Positions 1 through 5,857 of a stretch of 9,581 nt of DNA are shown piece after piece; position 1 is the first letter of the stretch; every line of letters starts with the position of its first letter. Source of the stretch: Cyanobacteria bacterium HKST-UBA02 (GTDB taxonomy: Bacteria; Cyanobacteriota; Vampirovibrionia; Obscuribacterales; Obscuribacteraceae). Location of the stretch: the NCBI GenBank assembly GCA_020431945.1, contig JAGQHH010000316.1:1-9581 (forward strand), in the 5' to 3' direction. A program made the translations under genes and the position numbers. The notes beneath the pieces were generated by a model. That model was not told the DNA's origin. It saw only the letters and a program-made list of their open reading frames with translations, and did not search any database.

Positions 1-638
1 CCTATTCCGCCTACTGCCAGAACGTAGAAGAACTGATTCCCTGGCGCACTCTCACCGGCAGGAAGCAGACCTATCAAGACCACGAGGCATACATTGCCTA
101 TGGCGAGAATCTACCCGTCTACAAACCCAGAGCGGAGGCGAGTGTCACTGGCGATCTCGTCGAGACGAACGGAGACAAGAGAAGCCTTGTTCTGAACTAT
201 CTTACTCCCCACGGCAAGTGGCATATACACTCGACATTTGGTGATACCCTGCGGATGAAGACTCTCTCGAGAGGTATCGAGCCAGTCTGGATAAACGATA
301 AGGACGCCGACCTGATCGGTGTCGAAGACAATGACTGGGTAGAGGTTCTGAACGACCACGGAGTAATGTGCACCCGGGCGAATGTGAGTGCACGGATTCC
401 CAGAGGGCTCGTTATGATCTATCACTCCCCGGAGCGTACAGTCGGGATTCCGAAGTCGCGACAGAGAAGCATGAAGCGGGGAGGAGGCCATAACAGTCTT
501 ACGAGAGCACGCCTGAAACCTCTCTTCATGACCGGTGGCTATGCTCACCATACTTACGCCTTCAATTACTGGGGTCCGCAAGGTGTAAATCGGGACACCT
601 TCGTTGTGATCAAGAAGCTCGACAACCCGGTTTTTTGA
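1..638 (+). CDS. narG: Respiratory nitrate reductase alpha subunit NarG, C-terminal part (5' truncated)
   Basis: This is the last 211 codons of the molybdenum (bis-MGD) catalytic subunit that reduces nitrate to nitrite. The reading frame is open from base 3 and runs off the left edge, so the N-terminal [4Fe-4S] site and the Mo-ligand Asp are not visible. NarG-typical segments are clear: PWRTLTGR near the start, then [28 protein letters not shown]-x-[38 protein letters not shown], and the closing [25 protein letters not shown]. These belong to the C-terminal molybdopterin-dinucleotide-binding domain. The ATG at 255 is internal and is not the gene start. The stop overlaps the narH ribosome-binding site, so the two are one transcript. 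Which side of the membrane it faces cannot be read here, because a Tat signal would be at the missing N-terminus. The narK in the same cluster argues for the cytoplasm. Confidence 0.96.
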   Translation, partial: YSAYCQNVEELIPWRTLTGRKQTYQDHEAYIAYGENLPVYKPRAEASVTGDLVETNGDKRSLVLNYLTPHGKWHIHSTFGDTLRMKTLSRGIEPVWINDKDADLIGVEDNDWVEVLNDHGVMCTRANVSARIPRGLVMIYHSPERTVGIPKSRQRSMKRGGGHNSLTRARLKPLFMTGGYAHHTYAFNYWGPQGVNRDTFVVIKKLDNPVF

Positions 639-650
639 GGAGATTAAAAG

Positions 651-2144
651 ATGGATGTGCGAGCTCAAGTATCGATGGTTTTCCATCTGGACAAGTGTAT
701 CGGCTGCCATACCTGCAGCGTGGCTTGCAAGAATGTCTGGACAGACAGACAGGGTGCCGAATATATGTGGTGGAATAACGTAGAAACGAAACCCGGCACG
801 GGCTATCCCACTCTCTGGGAAGACCAGGGACACTATAAGGGAGGCTGGAAGCTCGAGGGTAAAGACCGCCTCAGACTGAGATCCCAGAACAAGCTCGATT
901 CCTTTCTCAAGCTTTTCTACAATCCGAACCAGCCAGGACTCGATGACTACTACGAACCCTGGACCTATGAGTATGCCAATCTCTTCAATGCCGAAGAAGG
1001 CGATGACCAGCCGACTGCCATCCCAATTTCGCAGATTACGGGCGAGCCGATGAATATCGAGGCGGGTCCCAACTGGGATGATGATCTGTCAGGATCACCT
1101 GTATATGCCGAGAACGACTTCAATCTCGACGAGCTCACCGATGAGGAGAGAGCCCAGCTGTTCGAGATCGAGCGAATCTCGATGTTTTATCTCCCCAGAA
1201 TCTGCAATCACTGTGCTAATCCGAGCTGTGTCGCCTCCTGCCCTTCCGGCGCACTCTACAAGAGAGGAGAAGACGGCATCGTTCTGGTCAATCAGGAGGT
1301 ATGCAGAGGCTGGCGCGCCTGCGTGGCCGCATGCCCATATAAAAAGATCTATTACAACTGGAAGACGGGCAAATCGGAGAAGTGCATACTCTGCTATCCC
1401 AAGCTTGAGACGGGCCAGATTCCCAACTGCTTCCAGTCTTGTGTCGGTCGCATCCGCTATCTCGGCGTTCTTCTCTACGATGCCGACCGTGTGGCAGACG
1501 CTATGCGGGTACCTGACAGGGCGCTTGTTGAGTCTCAACGGAGCATCCTGCTCGACCCTTCGGATCCCGCAGTAATATCTGCGGCCAGGACTAACGGGGT
1601 ATCCGAGGAATTCCTTCAGGCTGCCCTCAATTCTCCGGTCTACAAGTACGTGATGGAATGGAAACTGGCCCTGCCGCTTCACATCGAATACCGGACAATG
1701 CCGATGCTCTTCTACGTCCCGCCCCTCTTGCCTGTCATGGGCAAGCTGGACAACGGCATCTACGAACATACCACCGAGAGTTTTTTCACGGCTGTCGAAA
1801 ACTCCAGGGTTCCGATCAAGTATCTTGCCACTCTATTCGGAGCCGGCAATGAGGAGGTCGTGGTGGCAGCCATTAAGAAGCTGATGGCAGTTCGGTACTA
1901 TATGCGTTCCCTCGATATGGACGACATAGATCTGGTAGAAATCAGCAAGGCGCTCAGAGAAGGCGACACGAGCCCAGAGGAGGCCATGGCCATCTATAGA
2001 ATGACCGCTCTGCCGACCATCTACGAGCGTTATGTGATTCCTCCTATTCAGCGGGAAGAGACCATCGAGGCGACCTGCAGCCCGGAGGTCTGCAAAGGAT
2101 GTACTGGCATGGGCGTTAGCGTTTCGATCGATAGAGGTCCTTGA
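651..2144 (+). CDS. narH: Respiratory nitrate reductase beta subunit NarH (four Fe-S clusters)
   Basis: This is the electron-transfer subunit that passes electrons from the NarI haems to NarG. At 497 aa it is close to the usual length of about 480-520. Four cysteine groups are visible: C16/C19/C22/C26, C185/C188/C193/C197, C218-x2-W221-x2-C224-x3-C228, and C245/C248/C260/C264. The Trp in the third group (CRGWRAC) is the NarH hallmark of a [3Fe-4S] cluster in place of [4Fe-4S]. The other three groups should hold [4Fe-4S] clusters. The VETKPGTGYP segment and the NarH-specific C-terminal region (MPMLFYVPPLLP, TLFGAGN) rule out a generic ferredoxin-type subunit. There is no signal peptide. The start ATG sits 7 nt after a strong GAGGAGA that overlaps the narG stop. 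The tail carries an additional cysteine cluster (C476, C481, C484). The stop overlaps a TTG that could begin a longer narJ. Confidence 0.97.
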   Translation: MDVRAQVSMVFHLDKCIGCHTCSVACKNVWTDRQGAEYMWWNNVETKPGTGYPTLWEDQGHYKGGWKLEGKDRLRLRSQNKLDSFLKLFYNPNQPGLDDYYEPWTYEYANLFNAEEGDDQPTAIPISQITGEPMNIEAGPNWDDDLSGSPVYAENDFNLDELTDEERAQLFEIERISMFYLPRICNHCANPSCVASCPSGALYKRGEDGIVLVNQEVCRGWRACVAACPYKKIYYNWKTGKSEKCILCYPKLETGQIPNCFQSCVGRIRYLGVLLYDADRVADAMRVPDRALVESQRSILLDPSDPAVISAARTNGVSEEFLQAALNSPVYKYVMEWKLALPLHIEYRTMPMLFYVPPLLPVMGKLDNGIYEHTTESFFTAVENSRVPIKYLATLFGAGNEEVVVAAIKKLMAVRYYMRSLDMDDIDLVEISKALREGDTSPEEAMAIYRMTALPTIYERYVIPPIQREETIEATCSPEVCKGCTGMGVSVSIDRGP

Positions 2145-2166
2145 TCATGGTGGATTCGATTACAGC

Positions 2167-2175
2167 AAAGGGAGA
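2167..2175 (+). promoter_or_regulatory. Ribosome-binding site deciding the narJ start
   Basis: AAAGGGAGA lies 4 nt before the ATG at 2180 and is the best Shine-Dalgarno match near the 5' end of narJ. Alternative in-frame starts are TTG 2141, which overlaps the narH stop, and ATG 2147, which has a weaker GAGG 9 nt upstream. The ATG at 2180 also begins the protein directly with the NarJ-like MKSLAVLLEYP segment. Confidence 0.5.
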
Positions 2176-2179
2176 CGCA

Positions 2180-2713
2180 ATGAAGAGCCTGGCTGTTCTT
2201 CTCGAATACCCCAGGAAATCGTTCCTCAAGGATCTTGACACCGTAATGGTCGAGCTTGACGAAAGTTGCCCGCAGGCAGCCGCCAGTATTCGAAAGTTCC
2301 GCCAGGAGCTTGGCGAGAGATCCGTATGTGACATGGAAGAGCTGTTTACCAGGACATTCGACGTAGCGCCTATCGTCTGCCCGTATATCACGGCTCATAT
2401 TTACGGAGACGAGAATTTCGACAGAGGAAGGCTCATGTCGGCACTCTCGAGCAAATTCCTGGAGAGGGGATTCGAGCCCGGAACAGAGCTTCCCGATCAT
2501 ATTGCCGTATTGCTCAGATTCGCCCCTTATCTGGACGCGGACGAGCTGTCGGAATTGTCTGACTTCTGTCTCAAACAGCCCGTCGGTAGCTTGGTCGATT
2601 CGCTTCGTGAAGCAAAAAGTCCTTACCTTCATGTATTCGAGGCGATCCAGCAAATCATCGAAGGCAGGAGCGTATTTCGCGCAGGACTTGAAGGAGCTGG
2701 CAGGCATGATTGA
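2180..2713 (+). CDS. narJ: Nitrate reductase assembly chaperone NarJ (TorD/NarJ family)
   Basis: This is the dedicated cytoplasmic chaperone that holds NarGH until the Mo cofactor is inserted and the complex docks on NarI. It is not part of the final enzyme. From ATG 2180 it has 177 aa, in the range for small NarJ proteins, and is predicted all-helical. Family signatures are the opening LLEYPRKSF, the DMEELFTRTFDVAP-x-x-CPYITAHIYGDE block (the NarJ Y-x-x-TFD...GD pattern), RGRLMSAL, and ELPDHIAVLLRF. The position between narH and narI is the classic one. Its stop lies 5 nt inside the next gene, so translation of narI is probably coupled. In-frame starts upstream (2141 or 2147) would add 11-13 residues with no family similarity that I can see. 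Identification rests on motifs and position, and the fine start is uncertain. Confidence 0.9.
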   Translation: MKSLAVLLEYPRKSFLKDLDTVMVELDESCPQAAASIRKFRQELGERSVCDMEELFTRTFDVAPIVCPYITAHIYGDENFDRGRLMSALSSKFLERGFEPGTELPDHIAVLLRFAPYLDADELSELSDFCLKQPVGSLVDSLREAKSPYLHVFEAIQQIIEGRSVFRAGLEGAGRHD

Positions 2714-4013
2714 TTCATTTCTCTACATAGCACTCCCTTACGTTGCGATTACAATCTGCATTGTCGGATCGATATACAGAATCAGGAAAGAGCCCATGAC
2801 CTATTCGGCTCTCTCCTCGCAGTTTCTCGAAAACAACGGTCTCATGTGGGGATCCTTGCCATGGCATATAGGCATCATCCTAATCCTACTGGCCCATTTC
2901 CTGGCCTTTATCTGTCCAGACGTATGGCAAAAGCTCCTCTCGGATCGAACGGTTCTCCTGACTGTCGAGGTTCTGGGCTATGGTCTTTCAATCCTCTGCA
3001 TTCTCGGCCTTGTGGTTCTTGCGATCCGGAGACTCACCTCTTCCAGAATTCAGGCAGTAACCACTGTGATGGATCTTATTGTCCTCTTCCTCCTGCTCGT
3101 ACAGGTCGGATGCGGTCTGATGATCGCCGTGCAGTACCGGTGGGGCGCCCTCTGGAGCACCGGCACCACCTGCCAGTACATCTGGAGCCTCATGACACTT
3201 CGGCCCGACTTGGCTTATATTCAGGATCTTCCCCACGTGGTGAAAGCTCATATCATCGGAGCCTGGCTCTTGATCCTGTTGATTCCGTTTTCCCGCCTGC
3301 TTCACCTCTTCTCGGTGCCCCTGGCTTATCTCACTCGACCTCCCCAGAACGTCGTCTGGGCGAATCCAAGAAGGGCCGAAACCAGCAATGAGATCTTCAT
3401 CAGGGAGGAATCGAGACGTCATTTCGTCCTGGCTGCTGCAGGGATCCTTTTTGGCGGGTTCCTGCTGGTTGTCGGGACCTTCGACAAGATATTCCAGTTC
3501 TTCTTCGGGCCACGCCTGTCCGCCGACGATGAGACCAGACTCATGCATGAGAAGCTGGAGCGGCTCAAGATCACCGCCGAGCAACGCTCTCTCGAGGTAG
3601 AGAGGAGGGAGAGCCGATATATCTTCGTGTCAGCTCTCAAGGACCTGAGCGAAATCGAAGGAAAATATTTCATCGACTTCGACATGCGGCCGGGAATTGC
3701 ATTCAAGGGAAAAGATGGGCTGCCCATCATGATCTCAGCCAAGTGCACTCACCTTGGCTGCACCGTCGGGAACAAGCTCGACGATCAGGGACGAATACTC
3801 TGCCCGTGTCATGTATCCTACTTCGATATCGTGACAGGCAAACCCAATGACGGGGCTCCGGCCAAAGCGCCACTGCCTCATCTCAGCTGGGTTCTCATGA
3901 ACAAGACTGGCGAAGTTCTGGTTAGATACACTCCGGGCAAGCAATCCGAGGGAAATCTCGCTCCTGACGCAATTGCTGGCGCCGGGGTCTATGTTAGTAA
4001 AGAGGACGTCTGA
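2706..4013 (+). CDS. narI: NarI-Rieske fusion: dihaem cytochrome b nitrate reductase gamma subunit joined to a Rieske [2Fe-2S] domain
   Basis: The start is ATG 2706, 9 nt after AAGGAG; open frame upstream is the shadow of narJ. The protein has 435 aa, against about 225 for ordinary NarI. Residues 1-215 are NarI: five membrane helices with the four haem-b histidines at H54 and H64 (10 apart) and H182 and H200 (18 apart), the same spacings as H56/H66 and H187/H205 in E. coli NarI. A charged stretch (216-238) leads to a sixth helix (about 240-258), preceded by a Tat-like SRRHF. A charged, probably helical spacer (271-305) follows, then a Rieske domain (about 306-410). Its C347-T-H349-L-G-C352 and C366-P-C368-H369 boxes supply all ligands and the disulfide pair. 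NarI would oxidise quinol and feed NarH, while the Rieske head would sit in the periplasm and work with the next gene, cytochrome b. There is no frameshift or stop at the join. Confidence 0.93.
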   Translation: MIDSFLYIALPYVAITICIVGSIYRIRKEPMTYSALSSQFLENNGLMWGSLPWHIGIILILLAHFLAFICPDVWQKLLSDRTVLLTVEVLGYGLSILCILGLVVLAIRRLTSSRIQAVTTVMDLIVLFLLLVQVGCGLMIAVQYRWGALWSTGTTCQYIWSLMTLRPDLAYIQDLPHVVKAHIIGAWLLILLIPFSRLLHLFSVPLAYLTRPPQNVVWANPRRAETSNEIFIREESRRHFVLAAAGILFGGFLLVVGTFDKIFQFFFGPRLSADDETRLMHEKLERLKITAEQRSLEVERRESRYIFVSALKDLSEIEGKYFIDFDMRPGIAFKGKDGLPIMISAKCTHLGCTVGNKLDDQGRILCPCHVSYFDIVTGKPNDGAPAKAPLPHLSWVLMNKTGEVLVRYTPGKQSEGNLAPDAIAGAGVYVSKEDV

Positions 4014-4024
4014 GGAGCAGGGCT

Positions 4025-5158
4025 ATGGTTGATGGCAAGCAAACGAGCAATGCCGATTCGCAGGCGAAGAGCTTCGCCGGGCGGATCACAAGCTTCATCA
4101 CGGAGCGCTTCCCCGTCGAAAAAATGAATTTTCATTACATGGTGGAGAAGAAGGAAGTTCCCGTGCACTCCATGAGCTGGGGCTACTATACCGGCGGACT
4201 GACCTTCTTCTTTTTCGTGATTCAGGTCATAACCGGTCTATTTCTTATCTTTTACTATCAACCTACCGTAAGCGATGCCTTCCTTTCCGTGGAGTTCATC
4301 AACAACCATGTCAGCGGGGGCTCGCTTATTCGAAACATGCATGCCTGGTCGTCGTCAGCCATGATCTTTTTTGCGATGCTCCACCTGATTGTCGCATTCG
4401 CAATGAAATCTTTCGTCAGACCCCGCGAGGTCACCTGGATTGCCGGCGTGCTGCTCCTGTTTATCACTTTCACTTTCGGCTTCACCGGCTATCTCCTGCC
4501 CTGGAACCAGATAGCAGTCAATGCCACCAAGGTAGGTCTGCAGTCGATCGAGGATGTGGGCCAGTATCTTCCAGGCATGCTCTCGACTCTGCCTCAGATA
4601 TTGCGCGAGACATTCCAGGGCGAGGCAAGCGTCGGCCAGTCCACCCTGGGACGGTTCTATGCACTGCATGTGGTGATTTTACCCCTGTGCCTCGTAGCGC
4701 TTCTCGGTCTACATCTCTTCCAGGTGCAGTTGCATGGTATGAGCCAGGGTGTGGACGAGAAGCCCAGAAAGACTGAGAAGTTTTTTACGGCCTTTTTCTT
4801 CAAGGATCTCGAGGTCTGGGCCGTCGCGTTCTTCGTCCTATTCGTTCTGGCCCTATGCGTTCCCTTTGAAGCATTCCTGCCCTTTCCTCTGCTTGCTCCC
4901 TACGATCCTCTCGGGGCGACGCCGGCCGGTATCAAGCCGGAGTGGTACTTCTTTTTCGTATATTATCCCCTCGAGATGCTTCCTTTCTGGGTGATTCTAC
5001 TTCTCAGCCTGGCTGCGGTCGTGGTTCTCTTCCTCACCCCCTGGATCTTCAAAGGCACAAACAGAAAGACACTGCGGTTCATTGCTCTTCTTGCAGCAGC
5101 CTATTTGATCGTGATGACTGTATTCGGCCAGAACATTTACGAGGCTCTCAAATCATGA
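4025..5158 (+). CDS. Cytochrome b of a bc1/b6f-type complex (haem and Qo domains in one chain)
   Basis: This is the quinol-oxidising membrane subunit that works with a Rieske protein. At 377 aa it has both the b6-like N-terminal and the subunit IV-like C-terminal parts in one chain, with about eight membrane helices. Haem ligands are H106 and H120 on one helix and H215 and H230 on another. The 14 residues between H215 and H230 match the b6 type, where bc1 has 13. Other landmarks are GYLLPWNQ (155-162), the quinol-site KPEWYF (304-309) and the helix-A motif Q-V-x-TG-x(5)-YYQPT. By remembered alignment to plant cytochrome b6, the cysteine that binds haem ci is replaced by Tyr55. The start ATG has GAGGAG 7 nt upstream, overlapping the narI-Rieske stop, and its own stop overlaps the next start (ATGA). 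The partner Rieske is very likely the domain fused to NarI, since no separate Rieske gene is seen here. Confidence 0.94.
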   Translation: MVDGKQTSNADSQAKSFAGRITSFITERFPVEKMNFHYMVEKKEVPVHSMSWGYYTGGLTFFFFVIQVITGLFLIFYYQPTVSDAFLSVEFINNHVSGGSLIRNMHAWSSSAMIFFAMLHLIVAFAMKSFVRPREVTWIAGVLLLFITFTFGFTGYLLPWNQIAVNATKVGLQSIEDVGQYLPGMLSTLPQILRETFQGEASVGQSTLGRFYALHVVILPLCLVALLGLHLFQVQLHGMSQGVDEKPRKTEKFFTAFFFKDLEVWAVAFFVLFVLALCVPFEAFLPFPLLAPYDPLGATPAGIKPEWYFFFVYYPLEMLPFWVILLLSLAAVVVLFLTPWIFKGTNRKTLRFIALLAAAYLIVMTVFGQNIYEALKS

Positions 5159-5760
5159 CTGCGCTGTTTGACCATCGATCCCAGCTGCTGTTTCTTGCCC
5201 TGCCAGGGCTTGCCCTGCTCCTCTCCTGGAACTCAGCCGCCGGTGCTTACCCGCAATTCCAGGAGTTCGTTGAAAAAAGATCGCATCAACCGGTGAACTG
5301 CGCAATGTGTCATGTGAACGGAAATGGTCCCGATGGCCATCAAACGGGACAGATAGGCGGTTTGAACGAAGATGAGCTCAAGCGGCTCAACGAGGCCCGG
5401 GCTGCTTTAGAAAAGGGCAAGAACGTGAACAGCCCTATCCTAAATGCGTTCGGCAATGAGATTGTCCGCAGCCTGGGCCGGAAGGAAATCATCTCATTGA
5501 TGAAAGAGCCTGAAAAAATGTATAACGAGCTCCCCGCTGACTCGGACCTTGATGAGGACGGCGTGCCCGACCGGGAGGAGTATCTCGATGGTACCGATCC
5601 TACCAACAGGTACCACGCGGCACCTTTAAAACTTTTCCTGATTAATCTCAACCGGAACAAGGTGCATGTAATACTGGCTGCAGTAGCGATTTTCTCAATC
5701 AACTTCGGATTAGTACATATGATTCGCGGAATATCTCTTCTTTCTGAGAAGAAGAGGTAG
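5155..5760 (+). CDS. Monoheme c-type cytochrome with an EF-hand-like calcium loop and C-terminal membrane anchor
   Basis: The protein has 201 aa. The start ATG overlaps the cytochrome b stop as ATGA, with a weak GAGG 10 nt upstream, so translation is probably coupled. Residues 8-31 form a Sec signal peptide (hydrophobic LLFLALPGLALLLSW, then AAGA). One haem-c motif, C49-A-M-C52-H53, makes this the likely periplasmic electron acceptor of the Rieske-cytochrome b pair. M116 and M122 are possible sixth ligands. Residues 131-142 (DLDEDGVPDREE) match the 12-residue calcium loop D-x-D-x-DG-x2-D-x2-E and are followed by YLDGTDP, as in thrombospondin type 3 and dockerin repeats. A hydrophobic helix (170-190) with a basic end anchors the C-terminus. 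I recognise no named family. The role as electron carrier comes from the haem motif and the operon position. Confidence 0.86.
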   Translation: MTALFDHRSQLLFLALPGLALLLSWNSAAGAYPQFQEFVEKRSHQPVNCAMCHVNGNGPDGHQTGQIGGLNEDELKRLNEARAALEKGKNVNSPILNAFGNEIVRSLGRKEIISLMKEPEKMYNELPADSDLDEDGVPDREEYLDGTDPTNRYHAAPLKLFLINLNRNKVHVILAAVAIFSINFGLVHMIRGISLLSEKKR

Positions 5761-5788
5761 AAGTGTTGAGGAATAATTGGGTAACAAC

Positions 5789-5855
5789 CAGTAACCATTT
5801 AGACATCTCGATGTCAAGCAAATAGCCTGAGGGTAGGGTTCCTAGTCGGTTACTG
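5789..5855 (+). promoter_or_regulatory. Inverted repeat with an inner hairpin in the leader of the 524-aa gene
   Basis: CAGTAACC (5789-5796) is the exact reverse complement of GGTTACTG (5848-5855), giving an 8-bp stem that ends 2 nt before the ATG at 5858. Inside it, GACAT-CTCG-ATGTC (5802-5815) forms a second, 5-bp hairpin that is also a 14-bp DNA dyad. The fold could hide the initiation region, or the dyad could bind a regulator. It does not match the FNR consensus. The leader has no convincing Shine-Dalgarno at the usual distance. No function is shown. Confidence 0.4.
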
Positions 5856-5857
5856 AA

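Noticed and set aside
264..273. Perfect 10-bp palindrome CTCTCGAGAG
   Set aside because: It falls in the conserved NarG TLSRG codons and is explained by coding. Similar CTCGAG-rich codon strings recur throughout the genes.
111..833. Long minus-strand open frame across narG and narH
   Set aside because: It is antisense to strongly conserved NarG/NarH coding sequence and has no recognisable protein features. The same applies to the other minus-strand frames (for example 1095-1769, 2048-2707 and 6815-7375).
2502..2705. N-terminal extension of the narI-Rieske frame from ATG 2502
   Set aside because: The extension lies entirely within narJ, encodes a Ser/Arg-rich shadow sequence, and the ATG at 2706 has a good ribosome-binding site and begins the first NarI helix.
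4942..5154. N-terminal extension of the cytochrome c frame from 4942
   Set aside because: It overlaps conserved cytochrome b coding sequence. The ATG at 5155 gives a normal signal peptide and an ATGA overlap.
5766..5794. Possible sigma-70 promoter (TTGAGG, then CAGTAA 17 nt later)
   Set aside because: The -10 match is poor and no supporting element is visible, so it is not annotated.
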